64,000 nucleotides of DNA from Actinomadura sp. NBRC 104412 (GTDB taxonomy: Bacteria > Actinomycetota > Actinomycetes > Streptosporangiales > Streptosporangiaceae). Positions 8,623 to 17,363 of the stretch are shown here, one piece after another. Position 1 is the stretch's first letter; every line of letters starts with the position of its first letter. The position numbers and the translations under genes are program-made. The stretch is taken from NCBI RefSeq assembly GCF_030269515.1, contig NZ_BSTM01000018.1:62001-126000 (forward strand). The letters are read 5' to 3'. Below the pieces are notes generated by a model. It did not search any database. It worked only from the letters and a program-made list of their open reading frames with translations, and was not told where the DNA came from.

Positions 8623-8649
8623 GACGCCCCCCAGCCCCAAAACGTGACA
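8623..8649 (-). promoter_or_regulatory. ECF41-type promoter
   Basis: On the minus strand TGTCACG (8643-8649) is followed after 16 bases by CGTC (8623-8626). The published ECF41 consensus is TGTCACA and CGTC with about this spacing. It lies 38 bases upstream of the CMD gene start and should be autoregulated by the sigma factor encoded downstream. Confidence 0.75.
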
Positions 8650-8688
8650 AGGCACCCAAAAATGTGAGCCACCCGACACCAACGGTCG

Positions 8689-9026
8689 CCCAGCGTTGCG
8701 CACCGAAGCCAGGGGCGAGCGCCAGCAAGACCCTGATCGCGCAGCGAGCCCCCAAGGCGAATCGAAGCGATGCAGCGATCCCACACAGCCGCGACAAGCG
8801 ACGAGCGCAGCTCGCACCTGCAAATAAACACAGCCGCAACTACCTCAGCCCGCAACCCCAGCCCCGAACGGCGGCCAGGCGTTGCGATCGCGACCGGAGG
8901 CAGATTCGAGCGCCAGCGAGAATCTGATCGCGTAGCGAGCCCCCAGGCGAGTCGGAGCGATGCAGCGATCGCCGCAGGCGCGACAAGCGACGAGCCCCCA
9001 GGCGAGGAGCGCAGCTCGCGGCTGCC
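8689..9026. repeat. Two degenerate copies of a ~130-150 bp direct repeat
   Basis: The gap between the ECF41 operon and the MgtE-like gene holds no convincing gene. It contains two related blocks, about 8689-8821 and 8876-9026. Both run through GAGCGCCAGC, then GCGAGCCCCCA, GCGATGCAGCGATC, GCGACAAGCGACGAG and GCGCAGCTCGC in the same order. Copy two has an extra short internal duplication of the CGAGCCCCCAGGCGA motif. The many GCGA/TCGC pairs allow strong RNA hairpins. The open frames across it are artefacts of the composition. Confidence 0.7.
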
Positions 9027-9045
9027 ATAAGAATAAGCTCAGCAT

Positions 9046-10389
9046 ATGACCGGTGTTCCGGGGCGGGTTTTCATTGCGAGGCTGGCCGGGGTGGCCGTGT
9101 TCGATCCGGCGGGCGACCAGGTCGGGCGGGTTCGCGATGTGGTGGTGGCGTTGCGTCTGGGGGCGCGCCCGCCGCGGGTGCTGGGGCTGGTGGTGGAGGT
9201 GGCGCCGCGCCGGCCGGTGTTCTTGCCGATCACCCGGGTGACGGTGGTGGAGGCGGACGCGATCGTGTTCGACGGCCGGCTCAATGTGCGGAGGTTCCAG
9301 AAGCGCGAGGCGGAGACCCTGGTGATCGCCGAGATGCTGGACCGGACGGTGCGGCTGGTGGAGGGCGATGAGCCGGTCGTGGTGGTGGACGTGGCCATGG
9401 AGCCGACGAGGACGAGGGATTGGCTGCTGTCGAAGGTGGCGGTGAGCCGTGCCGTCCGGGGTGGGCGGTTGCGGCGGCGTGGCGAGACGTTCGTGGTGGA
9501 TTGGGATGCGGTGCACGGGTTCTCGGCGGTGGAGTACGGCCAGGGCGCGGCGGGGTTGATCGCGGCGTTCGAGCGGATGAAACCGGCCGATCTTGCGGGG
9601 GTCGTGCATGAGCTGCCGGAGAAGCGGCGGGACGAGGTCGCGCGGGCGCTGGACGACGAGCGGCTGGCGGATGTGCTGGAGGAGCTGCCGCAGGACGACC
9701 AGGTCGAGATCTTGGGGCGGCTGGAGGTGGAGCGTGCCGCCGACGTGCTGGAGGCGATGGATCCGGATGACGCGGCCGACCTGCTGGGCGAGTTGCCGAC
9801 CGAGCAGCGGGAGCGGCTGCTGACGCTGATGGAGCCGCAGGACGCGGCGCCGGTGCGGCGGTTGCTGACCTATCCGGATTACAGCGCGGGCGGTCTGATG
9901 ACCACGGATCCGGTGGTGGTGCCGCCGGACGCCACGGTGGCGGAGGCGTTGGCGCGGATCCGCAATCCCGATCTGAACCCGGCCTTGGCGGCGCAGGTGT
10001 ACGTGTGCCGTCCGCCCACGGCGACGCCCACGGGCCGTTACCTGGGCACGGTGCATTTCCAGCGGTTGCTGCGGGAGGCGCCGCCGACGCTGGTGAGCGG
10101 GATCGTGGACACGGAGCTGGATCCGTTGCGCCCGGCGGTGTCGCTGGAGGCGGTGGCCACGTACCTGGCCACGTACAACCTGGTGGCGGGCGCGGTGGTG
10201 GACGAGAACGGGCATCTGCTCGGCAGTGTCACGATCGATGACGTGCTCGACCACATGCTGCCCGTGGACTGGCGGGAGAACGCCATGGAAGCGGCCGCCG
10301 AGGGTACGGGGGATCCGGAGGAGGAGGCCCTTCGTGGCGGCCCGGCCGCCGGGGGTGAGCGGGACACGACCGACCGACAGGGGAGGTGA
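9046..10389 (+). CDS. PRC-barrel/MgtE_N/CBS domain protein without a transport domain
   Basis: A 447-residue soluble protein. An N-terminal PRC-barrel-like part (IARLAGVAVFDPAGDQVGRVRDVV) is followed by a superhelical MgtE_N domain with repeats of the form LPEKRRDEVARALDDERLADVLEELP, and then a CBS pair (SAGGLMTTDPVVV..., VVDENGHLLGSVTIDDVL). The membrane part of an MgtE magnesium channel is absent. It is probably a magnesium- or nucleotide-sensing regulator. Its last codons overlap the start region of the DUF1003 gene, so the two are one operon. Confidence 0.85.
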   Translation: MTGVPGRVFIARLAGVAVFDPAGDQVGRVRDVVVALRLGARPPRVLGLVVEVAPRRPVFLPITRVTVVEADAIVFDGRLNVRRFQKREAETLVIAEMLDRTVRLVEGDEPVVVVDVAMEPTRTRDWLLSKVAVSRAVRGGRLRRRGETFVVDWDAVHGFSAVEYGQGAAGLIAAFERMKPADLAGVVHELPEKRRDEVARALDDERLADVLEELPQDDQVEILGRLEVERAADVLEAMDPDDAADLLGELPTEQRERLLTLMEPQDAAPVRRLLTYPDYSAGGLMTTDPVVVPPDATVAEALARIRNPDLNPALAAQVYVCRPPTATPTGRYLGTVHFQRLLREAPPTLVSGIVDTELDPLRPAVSLEAVATYLATYNLVAGAVVDENGHLLGSVTIDDVLDHMLPVDWRENAMEAAAEGTGDPEEEALRGGPAAGGERDTTDRQGR

Positions 10390-10391
10390 CC

Positions 10392-10892
10392 ATGACGACG
10401 CCACGCCTGGATCAGCCGCGTGAGCTGCGCCGTAGCCTGTTGCCCCGCCCGCATTACGATCCCGAGTCGTTCGGCCGGCTGTCCGAGCGCTTCGCCAGGT
10501 TCCTCGGGACGGCCCGGTTCCTGGTGTACATGACGGTCTTCGTCACGGTCTGGATCGGCTGGAACCTGCTGGCGCCGTCCTTCCTGCGCTGGGACCCGTA
10601 CCCGTTCATCTTCCTGACGCTGGCGCTGTCGTTGCAGGCGTCGTACGCGGCGCCGCTGATCCTGCTGGCGCAGAACCGGCAGGACGACCGGGACCGGGTG
10701 CAGTACGAGCAGGACCGGGCCCGTGACGAGCGCGCCATCGCCGACACCGAGTACCTGACCCGCGAGATCGCGGGGCTGCGGCTGGCGTTGAGCGAGGTGG
10801 CCACCCGCGACTTCCTGCGTTCCGAGCTTCAGGCACTGATCAGGGAACTGGACGGGGAGCGCAAGGAGACCTCGGGCGCGCCGCTGCGCTGA
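10392..10892 (+). CDS. DUF1003 domain-containing membrane protein
   Basis: A 166-residue protein with the DUF1003 pattern: two transmembrane segments (ARFLVYMTVFVTVWIGWNL and PYPFIFLTLALSLQASYAAPLILL) followed by QNRQDDRD and a charged C-terminal coiled-coil. The ATG at 10392 has GGGAGG a few bases upstream and is preferred to the GTG at 10386. DUF1003 next to a soluble MgtE_N/CBS protein is a recurrent actinobacterial pair, which suggests a joint role in divalent-cation homeostasis. The function is not established. Confidence 0.9.
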   Translation: MTTPRLDQPRELRRSLLPRPHYDPESFGRLSERFARFLGTARFLVYMTVFVTVWIGWNLLAPSFLRWDPYPFIFLTLALSLQASYAAPLILLAQNRQDDRDRVQYEQDRARDERAIADTEYLTREIAGLRLALSEVATRDFLRSELQALIRELDGERKETSGAPLR

Positions 10893-10905
10893 ACCGGGGC
10901 AAGGG

Positions 10906-11367
10906 TCAGCCGGGAGAGGCGGGGTCGCCGAGTTTGCCGAGGATCCGGGCGAACGCCTCCCGTTCCTCCTCGTCCAGCCGTCCCAGGACGTGCCGGCGGA
11001 TGCCCTCCCGGTAGGTGGGGGTGGCCTCGTCCAGCCGCCTCCTGCCCTCGGGGGTGAGCACCGCGTAGAACCCGCGCGCGTCGCTGTCGCAGGCCGCGCG
11101 CTGCACCAGCCCTCCCCGCTGCATGCGGTCGATCAGCCGGGTCAGCCCGCTGCGCGACAGCAGCACCCGGTCGGCCAGGTCGTTCATCCGCAGCTTGCCG
11201 CCCGGGGTCTCGCCCAGGCGCACCAGGACGTCGAACGCGCCGAGCGCGAGCGCGTGGCGGGTCGTCATGTCCGCTTGGAGCCGGCGGGAGATCTGCACCT
11301 GGGCGCGCAGCATGTCCCGCCAGAGGGTGGATTCCTCGGCGTTGATGGAGGTGGACGACGTTGTCAC
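10906..11367 (-). CDS. MarR family transcriptional regulator
   Basis: A 153-residue winged-helix regulator. It shows the MarR order of a helical dimerisation N-terminus, the recognition helix (LRMNDLADRVLLSRSGLTRLIDRM), the wing (LVQRAACDSDARGFYAVLTPEGRR) and a C-terminal dimerisation helix. The single cysteine in the wing region (AACDSDARG) could sense oxidants, but this is only a possibility. It is divergent from mrp across about 130 bases, and its operator probably lies there. The ligand is unknown. Confidence 0.9.
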   Translation of the reverse strand: MTTSSTSINAEESTLWRDMLRAQVQISRRLQADMTTRHALALGAFDVLVRLGETPGGKLRMNDLADRVLLSRSGLTRLIDRMQRGGLVQRAACDSDARGFYAVLTPEGRRRLDEATPTYREGIRRHVLGRLDEEEREAFARILGKLGDPASPG

Positions 11368-11487
11368 GGGGGCGATCGTACGGCGCGCGGCGCCGGGGTG
11401 CGAGGGGAACGGCGTCTCGCGGAGAGTATCGGCCGTGTCGCATCAGGTAACGGGGTGCCGGGTTCGCGGGCATCGCCCGGGTGTCCA

Positions 11488-11493
11488 TACCAT
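11488..11493 (+). promoter_or_regulatory. -10 element for a leaderless mrp transcript
   Basis: TACCAT matches TAnnnT and ends six bases before the ATG at 11500. No good ribosome site precedes that ATG, so a leaderless transcript is likely. Confidence 0.4.
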
Positions 11494-11499
11494 GGGGGC

Positions 11500-12639
11500 A
11501 TGGCCTCCCAGTTGACGACCGAGCAGGTGACCGAGGCGCTCGCCACGGTGAACGATCCCGAGATCCGTAAGCCCATCACCGAGCTCGACATGGTCAAGAG
11601 CGTCGACATCGCGCCCGGCGGCGCGGTGCGCGTCGGCGTCTATCTGACCGTGGCCGGGTGTCCGATGAAGGACACGCTGACCCGCAGCGTCACCGAGGCC
11701 GTCTCGCGGCTCGACGGCGTGTCCTCCGTCGCGGTCGAGCTGGACGTGATGAGCGAGGAGCAGCGCAAGGCGCTGCAGACCAAGCTGCGCGGGGGCGAGC
11801 CCGCCAAGGAGATTCCGTTCGCCAAGCCCGGCTCGCTGACCAGGGTGTACGCGGTGGCCAGCGGCAAGGGCGGCGTCGGCAAGTCGTCGGTCACGGTCAA
11901 CCTGGCCGCCGCGCTGGCGGCGCAGGGCCGCAAGGTGGGCGTGGTGGACGCCGACATCTACGGCCATTCGGTGCCGCGGATGCTGGGCGTCCGGGAGGCG
12001 CCGACCAAGGTGCAGGACATGATCATGCCGCCGTCGGCGCACGACGTGAAGGTGATCTCGGTCGGGATGTTCACCGCCGGGAACCAGCCGGTGGTGTGGC
12101 GCGGCCCGATGCTGCACCGCGCGCTGCAGCAGTTCCTCGCCGACGTCTACTGGGGCGACCTGGACATCCTGCTGATGGACCTGCCGCCGGGCACCGGCGA
12201 CATCGCGATCTCGGTGGCGCAGCTCCTGCCGTCCGCGGAGATCCTGGTGGTGACCACGCCGCAGCAGGCGGCCGCCGAGGTGGCCGAGCGGGCGGGCGCG
12301 ATCTCGGCGCAGACCCACCAGCAGGTGATCGGCGTGATCGAGAACATGTCGTACCTGACCTGCGCGCACTGCGGCGAGCGGCAGGACGTCTTCGGCACGG
12401 GGGGCGGCCGGACGGTGGCGGACGCGCTGGCCAGGACGCTCGGCACCCGCGTCCCGCTGCTGGGGCAGGTCCCGATCGACCCGCGGCTGCGCGAGGGCGG
12501 CGACACCGGCACTCCGCTGGTCCTGTCGGATCCGGACGCCGAGGCCGCCAAGGAGCTCCGCACGATCGCCGACACCCTGGGCACCCGGTCGCGTGGGCTG
12601 GCCGGAATGTCCCTCGGCATCTCCCCGAAGCGGCGCTGA
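11500..12639 (+). CDS. mrp: Mrp/NBP35 family Fe-S cluster carrier ATPase
   Basis: A 379-residue P-loop ATPase that carries Fe-S clusters to apoproteins. The N-terminal MIP18/DUF59 domain (VNDPEIRKPITELDMVKSV..AGCP) precedes the deviant Walker A motif SGKGGVGKSS, and then the MDLPPGTGD switch. The CAHCGE motif (CxxC) that binds the bridging cluster is intact. The frame is open further upstream, but ATG 11500 matches the family start. The gene sits on the far side of tatB-htrA-sigE, as in mycobacteria. Confidence 0.95.
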   Translation: MASQLTTEQVTEALATVNDPEIRKPITELDMVKSVDIAPGGAVRVGVYLTVAGCPMKDTLTRSVTEAVSRLDGVSSVAVELDVMSEEQRKALQTKLRGGEPAKEIPFAKPGSLTRVYAVASGKGGVGKSSVTVNLAAALAAQGRKVGVVDADIYGHSVPRMLGVREAPTKVQDMIMPPSAHDVKVISVGMFTAGNQPVVWRGPMLHRALQQFLADVYWGDLDILLMDLPPGTGDIAISVAQLLPSAEILVVTTPQQAAAEVAERAGAISAQTHQQVIGVIENMSYLTCAHCGERQDVFGTGGGRTVADALARTLGTRVPLLGQVPIDPRLREGGDTGTPLVLSDPDAEAAKELRTIADTLGTRSRGLAGMSLGISPKRR

Positions 12640-12691
12640 CCGCGAGCCGCTCTGAGCCGGCGCCGCCGGGCCGGGTGGTTGGACGGCGCCG

Positions 12692-13054
12692 TTAGGTCGC
12701 CTCGTTGTCGAACGGGGGGCGCTCGCCGTATTCGAGGCCGCCCGGCATCGTGGTGTAGGACGGTTCGTCGTCGAAGACGCCGCTGCCGTTGGCGGTGGTG
12801 GGCCGCAGGTCGTCGTCGTGGTCTTCGAGCAGGTGCTTGCGGACGAACGTCTTCGGGTTGAGGTCGGCGACGTCGAAGTCCTTGAACTCGGGTCCCAGGC
12901 CCTCTTGCAGTTCGGCCTTGGCGTTGTTGGCCATCTGGCGTACCTGGCGCAGTGCCCGGCCCGCCTGGGCGGCCGCCTGGGGCAGCTTGTCCCCGAAGAT
13001 GACCAGGGCGAGCACGACGAGCACCACCATCTCGCCGAGTCCGACGTCGAACAA
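12692..13054 (-). CDS. tatB: Sec-independent translocase TatB
   Basis: A 120-residue TatB/Hcf106 component of the twin-arginine translocation complex. It has the short N-terminal membrane helix (GEMVVLVVLALVIFG), the hinge (DKLPQAAAQAG) and an amphipathic helix (RALRQVRQMANNAKAELQE), then an acidic tail. The start is a TTG at 13054 giving LFDVGLGE, with GGAGG five bases upstream; this restores the family N-terminus. Upstream TTG and GTG codons lack such a site. It lies downstream of htrA as in the mycobacterial sigE locus, with a hairpin between them. Confidence 0.93.
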   Translation of the reverse strand: MFDVGLGEMVVLVVLALVIFGDKLPQAAAQAGRALRQVRQMANNAKAELQEGLGPEFKDFDVADLNPKTFVRKHLLEDHDDDLRPTTANGSGVFDDEPSYTTMPGGLEYGERPPFDNEAT

Positions 13055-13073
13055 CCCGACCTCCACACGCGCC

Positions 13074-13104
13074 AAGGGGCCGGACCGTCGCGGTCCGGCC
13101 CCTT
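13074..13104 (-). terminator. Hairpin between htrA and tatB
   Basis: A perfect 13-base-pair stem (AAGGGGCCGGACC paired with its complement) with the loop GTCGC. It lies 53 bases after the htrA stop and 20 bases before tatB. It has no U-run, which is usual in high-GC actinomycetes; it may terminate htrA mRNA or lower tatB expression. Confidence 0.7.
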
Positions 13105-13157
13105 AAGGGTATCCACCTTCGGTCAACGCCCTGTATCGGGCAATCGACTCTTAACGG

Positions 13158-15071
13158 TCATCCTGCCTCCAGCGTCACCGGAACGGTCGTCTCCCTCCCG
13201 TCGCGCTGGTAGGTGACCTGGATCCGGTCGCCGGGCGCCTTGCTCCTGATCAGCGCGACCAGGTCGGCGGGCCCGTCGATCGGGCGGCCGTCCACCTTGG
13301 TGATCACGTCGCCGGGACGCAGGCCGGCCTTGTCCGCCGGGCCGTTCGGGGTCACCGGCTCCTGGCCCTGCGGGGCCGAGCCGATGATCCGCGCGCCGCC
13401 CTCCTGGAACTGCGGGTCGGGGATCACGCCGATCCTGGCCTGCTTGACCGAGCCGGTGTTGATGATCGACTCGGCCACCCGCTTGGCCTGGTTGATCGGG
13501 ATGGCGAAGCCCAGGCCGATGCTGCCGGACTGGCTCTCCCCGCCGAGCCCGCGGCCGCCCACGGTGAGGATGGCGGTGTTGATGCCGATCACCCGGCCCT
13601 TGCCGTCCACCAGCGGGCCGCCGGAGTTGCCGGGGTTGATGGCCGCGTCGGTCTGGATGGCGTTGAGGTAGGAGGAGATCTCCCCGTTCTCGCCGCCGGT
13701 GGGCACGGCCCGGTTCAGCGCGCTGACGATGCCGGTGGTCACCGAGCTGTCCAGCCCCAGCGGCGAGCCGATGGCGATCACCGGGTCGCCGACCGCGAGC
13801 TCGTCGGAGTTGCCGGGGGTCAGCGGGGGCAGCGAGTGCTGGCCCTGCGGCTTGAGCACGGCGATGTCGGAGCCGGCGTCGCGGCCGGTGAGCGTGGCGG
13901 GCAGCCGCTTCTTGTCGTTGAACACGACCTCGATCTCGCCGCCGGACGCCACCACGTGGTTGTTGGTGATGATGTAGCCGCCGTTGACGATGAAGCCGGT
14001 GCCGCCGACGCCGTTGCCGCCGCCCTGGGAGACCCGGATCGACACGACGCTGGGCAGGACCCGCTGCGCCACGCCGGCGACCGAGTCCGGCGGGCGGTTC
14101 TTGGGCTGGCCCGAGTTGTCGCCGCCGAGGCTGACCGAGGGCTGGTCGGCGGGCCGCCCGTCCCCGCTGGCCATGACCCCGATGCCGGCGCCGACGCCGC
14201 CGGCCACCAGCGCCACGATCAGCGCGACCACGGCCAGCACGCCCAGGCCGGGCATGCCGCGGGACGCGGACGGGAGCGGCGGCACCGGCGCCCAGTTCGG
14301 GGAGCCGGGCGGGCCGCCGTACCCGCCGGGCGGCATGGGACGGGGAGCGCCGGGAGGGCCGCCGGCGGGCATCCCGCCCTGGGGCGGCCCCGCCTGGGGT
14401 CCCGCCGGAGGCGGCTGGTGCGACTGCTGGGGCGGCCAGCCGTACGGGGTGCCGTGGCCGCCCGCACGCGGGTCCTGGCCGGGCTGCTGGTGGGCCGCCA
14501 TCCTCGGGTCGTGCGGCTCGTACCCGTGCGGGACGAAGCCGGGGCGCATCCGGCCCTGCTCACCCTGAGGCGGGGGCACGGGCCCGTCCGGGACGACACC
14601 GTCGGGGACCACATCCTGCCGGACCCCCTCACCGGGCCCGGCGGGCGGCGCGGGGGGCGCGCCCGGCCCGGCAGGGGCGGAGGCACCCTGCACGCCGGCA
14701 GCCTGCACGCCGGCACCCTGGACGCCGGGCATGGGCCGGTCGACGGCCGTCGGCTGCGGCGGCGCGGGAATGTCGGTGTCGCGGGCGTAGGAGTCGGGCG
14801 GCGCGAACCCTGCGACCAGGCGGTCCGCCACTCCGGGACCCTTCTCAAGACCCGCCGCTCCGGACGGCTCGGGGTCGTCGTCCCGATCGTCCGGGGCGTC
14901 GTCGCGGTCGCTGCGGACCTCCCGGGCACCCCGGTCGTCCCGGTCGTCGCCGGCCCGGACCTCGGCGCCCGTCTCCGAGGGCTCGGCCGCGTCGTCACGG
15001 CCACCCCCGGGACCGGGCGGAAGGCCGTCCTTCTCAGACGCCCCGGCCGGCCCGCGGCTCTCTTCCGTCAT
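13158..15071 (-). CDS. htrA: HtrA/DegP-like trypsin-type serine protease with PDZ domain
   Basis: A 637-residue membrane-anchored protease for envelope protein quality control. A long disordered N-terminus (about 270 residues, rich in Asp, Pro, Gly) is cytoplasmic and is followed by one membrane span (LGVLAVVALIVALVAGGVG). The extracytoplasmic protease has the triad His in NNHV (about 372), Asp in SDIAVL (about 402) and Ser in GNSGGP (about 483). A single PDZ domain ends the protein (GLRPGDVITKVDGRPI). The ATG at 15071 has AGGAG six bases before it. Its position between the anti-sigma genes and tatB matches the SigE regulon locus of mycobacteria, where HtrA helps degrade the anti-sigma factor. 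Confidence 0.94.
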   Translation of the reverse strand: MTEESRGPAGASEKDGLPPGPGGGRDDAAEPSETGAEVRAGDDRDDRGAREVRSDRDDAPDDRDDDPEPSGAAGLEKGPGVADRLVAGFAPPDSYARDTDIPAPPQPTAVDRPMPGVQGAGVQAAGVQGASAPAGPGAPPAPPAGPGEGVRQDVVPDGVVPDGPVPPPQGEQGRMRPGFVPHGYEPHDPRMAAHQQPGQDPRAGGHGTPYGWPPQQSHQPPPAGPQAGPPQGGMPAGGPPGAPRPMPPGGYGGPPGSPNWAPVPPLPSASRGMPGLGVLAVVALIVALVAGGVGAGIGVMASGDGRPADQPSVSLGGDNSGQPKNRPPDSVAGVAQRVLPSVVSIRVSQGGGNGVGGTGFIVNGGYIITNNHVVASGGEIEVVFNDKKRLPATLTGRDAGSDIAVLKPQGQHSLPPLTPGNSDELAVGDPVIAIGSPLGLDSSVTTGIVSALNRAVPTGGENGEISSYLNAIQTDAAINPGNSGGPLVDGKGRVIGINTAILTVGGRGLGGESQSGSIGLGFAIPINQAKRVAESIINTGSVKQARIGVIPDPQFQEGGARIIGSAPQGQEPVTPNGPADKAGLRPGDVITKVDGRPIDGPADLVALIRSKAPGDRIQVTYQRDGRETTVPVTLEAG

Positions 15072-15297
15072 CCCCAACTCCTACCGAGCATGGTCTACCC
15101 GTCATCGCGCTCATCGTGCCCGGCGGGGCGTGTGATGAGCATAAAACGCCCCAGGCCCCCGTTCCCGCGCGGTCCCGCAAGGGTATGGCGTACAAAGCAG
15201 GCATACGGTTCCATGACATCATTCCCCGCACGCCACCTCAATTCGCGCCCGCCACGCCGGGCCGCCCGAGGCCCCCGGCCGCGCCGCCGGACGGGAC

Positions 15298-16503
15298 TCA
15301 CCCCAACGGGTTGGCCCAGGACAGCAGCCTGCGGAACCCCCGTCCCAGCCGGGAGCGGAGGGCGTCCTCCTCCCGCGGCAGGGAGTTCACCACCAGATCG
15401 GCGGTGTCGGGCGGAGCGTCGGTCAAGACCGTGTAAACATAGCCGTCCTTGGCCCAGACCGCCCAGTGGTGCAGCGAATCACGGCGGAACACCGTCCGGT
15501 CCCGGTTGGTGGTACGGCGCCAGCCGGTCAGGCGGGACTCGTCCAGCGCGCCCCGCTGGACGAAGACCGACACGGCGGCCAGCCCGTCGGAGTAGCTGAG
15601 ATGGACGATGTCGCTCTCGGTCCTGTCCCGGGTCCTGACGGCCGCCTGCTCGTGGGGGCCGGGCCTCTGGGCGGCGGCGGGACGGCGCGCGTCGTACAGC
15701 GTCAGCCGCCCCGGCAGGGCGCCGGCGACGGGCCAGCCCTGGTCGCGCAGGACGGCCAGTTCCCTCCCGTCCAGCCGGTCGGCCCAGGGGACGGCGGACG
15801 CCGCCGTGCTCGGCGACGCGGTCGCGGTGAGCGTCCGCGGCCCGTTCCGGCCCGCGTCGCCCGGCCGCGACACGCGCAGCTCGCTGAAACCGGTGGTGGA
15901 CACGGCCTGGCCCCTGGCGTTCATCAGCTCGCGGTGCAGCATGAGCCCGGTCTCGTGGTCGATCCAGAACCTGCCCGCGGTGGTGCCGTCCACCCTGCGG
16001 GCCTCCACGACCCGCGCCCGGCGGCCGCAGACCGACGCCTCCGGTCCCCGGACGACCCGGTAGTTGCGGATCAGCAGGCCCAGGATCTCCGAGGTGAAGC
16101 CCACCGCGCCGTTCCAGACCGGCAGGCTGTCCGGCTGGTACGTCCGCGCCGTGCCCGCCTTGGGCTGCGACCGTGCCCCGCCCGCCGGGAAGGAGGGATC
16201 GTGGTCGTAGTAGGTGCCGTCGCCCGGGGTGTGCTCGACCTTGACCCGCTGGGTCGCCGGGATGGAGCCGCTCCACGTGGTGAGGAACTGCGTGCCCTGG
16301 TAGCGAACGCGGAGCGCCGCGCCCGCCGCCGTGTGCAGCAGCCGCACGGCCTCGGGGTCGTTGCGGGCGCGCTGCGCCTTGTGCAGGTCGCCGGCCAGCG
16401 CGACGGCGACGGCCACCGCGCCTGCCACGCCGCAGACGAGTACCGTCCGCAACCGCCCCCGCCGCCCGGAGGCGGCGCCGCCCTCGGAGGGCCCGGCGAT
16501 CAC
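15298..16503 (-). CDS. MucB/RseB-like membrane protein of the sigE locus
   Basis: A 401-residue protein with a single N-terminal membrane segment (RTVLVCGVAGAVAVAVALA) and an extracytoplasmic region whose first half resembles the LolA-like fold of RseB/MucB (RYQGTQFLTTWSG..., RFWIDHETGLMLHRELMN). RseB proteins bind anti-sigma factors and shield them from proteolysis. The GTG start overlaps the TGA of the anti-sigma gene (GTGA), which indicates translational coupling and a shared function. The second half (VSVFVQRGALDES..., VYTVLTDAP) is a MucB/RseB C-terminal-type domain. Confidence 0.82.
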   Translation of the reverse strand: MIAGPSEGGAASGRRGRLRTVLVCGVAGAVAVAVALAGDLHKAQRARNDPEAVRLLHTAAGAALRVRYQGTQFLTTWSGSIPATQRVKVEHTPGDGTYYDHDPSFPAGGARSQPKAGTARTYQPDSLPVWNGAVGFTSEILGLLIRNYRVVRGPEASVCGRRARVVEARRVDGTTAGRFWIDHETGLMLHRELMNARGQAVSTTGFSELRVSRPGDAGRNGPRTLTATASPSTAASAVPWADRLDGRELAVLRDQGWPVAGALPGRLTLYDARRPAAAQRPGPHEQAAVRTRDRTESDIVHLSYSDGLAAVSVFVQRGALDESRLTGWRRTTNRDRTVFRRDSLHHWAVWAKDGYVYTVLTDAPPDTADLVVNSLPREEDALRSRLGRGFRRLLSWANPLG

Positions 16504-17201
16504 GGCTCCGGGACGGGCGGGACGGAGGAACCGTGGTCGACCGGGTCGCCCATCGGCACGTCGCCCGAGGTCAGCGCGTGCTCCACGGCGAAGCGGTCGA
16601 AGGCGGGGCTCACCGTCGGCACCTCCCGCTGGCCACCGGCCGCGTACGAGGCGGCGCCGAGCCCGATCACCAGGGTCGCGGCGCCGACGGCCAGATAGCG
16701 GCGCCGCACGTGGCGGGGCATCGTCGCGGGCCCGCCGTAGAGCGGGACGCTGAGGCCGTGCCGGGCCAGGGCGTGGGCCGAGGTGACCCGGGACGCGCGA
16801 ACGTGGGCCGCGGGCCGGTTGGCGCGCGTACGCGGGCGCCCATGAAGGGGTGACGCGACCGGGACGCGGGGCGGTGAGGCGTCCAGCGGCGGCACGTCGA
16901 CCGGGGGAACGTCCAGTGGTGGAACGGAGGGAGCAGAGGGTCCGGAGGGGGTGGCAGGCCCGGAGGCCGTCTCGGCGAGGCCGCGGAGACGAGCCAGGAA
17001 GTCGGTGGAGGGAAGGTCGTCGGACCCGTCGCTCGCGGGAAGGTCGCCGAGCCCGCGCAGCCGCCGCTTGAGGCGGCGCAGCATGTCGGCCTCCGAGCGG
17101 CACCGCGCGCACCCCGCGAGATGGGCCAGCGCGCGATCGCGTTCGTCGTGACCCAGCTCACCGTCGACCAGAGCGGTGAGACGCTCCCCCAGACAACTCA
17201 C
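16500..17201 (-). CDS. rseA: Zinc-finger anti-sigma factor (RseA-like)
   Basis: A 233-residue membrane anti-sigma factor for the adjacent ECF sigma factor. The N-terminal zf-HC2 domain contains HLAGCARC (H-x3-C-x2-C), the zinc-binding signature, within ALVDGELGHDERDRALAHL. A Pro-rich linker and one membrane span (YLAVGAATLVIGLGAASYA) follow. The start is a GTG at 17201. It lies 163 bases after sigE and overlaps the RseB-like gene. The likely order of events is envelope stress, release of the sigma factor, then transcription of this locus; that is inferred from the mycobacterial system. Confidence 0.88.
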   Translation of the reverse strand: MSCLGERLTALVDGELGHDERDRALAHLAGCARCRSEADMLRRLKRRLRGLGDLPASDGSDDLPSTDFLARLRGLAETASGPATPSGPSAPSVPPLDVPPVDVPPLDASPPRVPVASPLHGRPRTRANRPAAHVRASRVTSAHALARHGLSVPLYGGPATMPRHVRRRYLAVGAATLVIGLGAASYAAGGQREVPTVSPAFDRFAVEHALTSGDVPMGDPVDHGSSVPPVPEP

Positions 17202-17363
17202 GCGGTTCCGGCTCCCTCGTGTCGATCCGTCGTCGCTCGGATGCGGTTCAGCGGTTCAGCGGTTTCATCGGCGTCGTGCTCGCGGTCGTGCTCGCGTTCC
17301 GCGCCATGGTGCGGCGGCCTCCTCCGGGGAAGCGCCACGGGCACGCGGACCCGCGGCGTGCCG

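Noticed and set aside
8845..10404. A 519-codon minus-strand frame opposite the MgtE_N/CBS gene
   Set aside because: His/Arg/Pro-rich composition typical of antisense frames; the plus-strand gene has clear domains.
13836..15599. A 587-codon plus-strand frame opposite htrA
   Set aside because: Shadow of the htrA gene; its residues mirror the Pro/Gly-rich linker and give no protein-like pattern.
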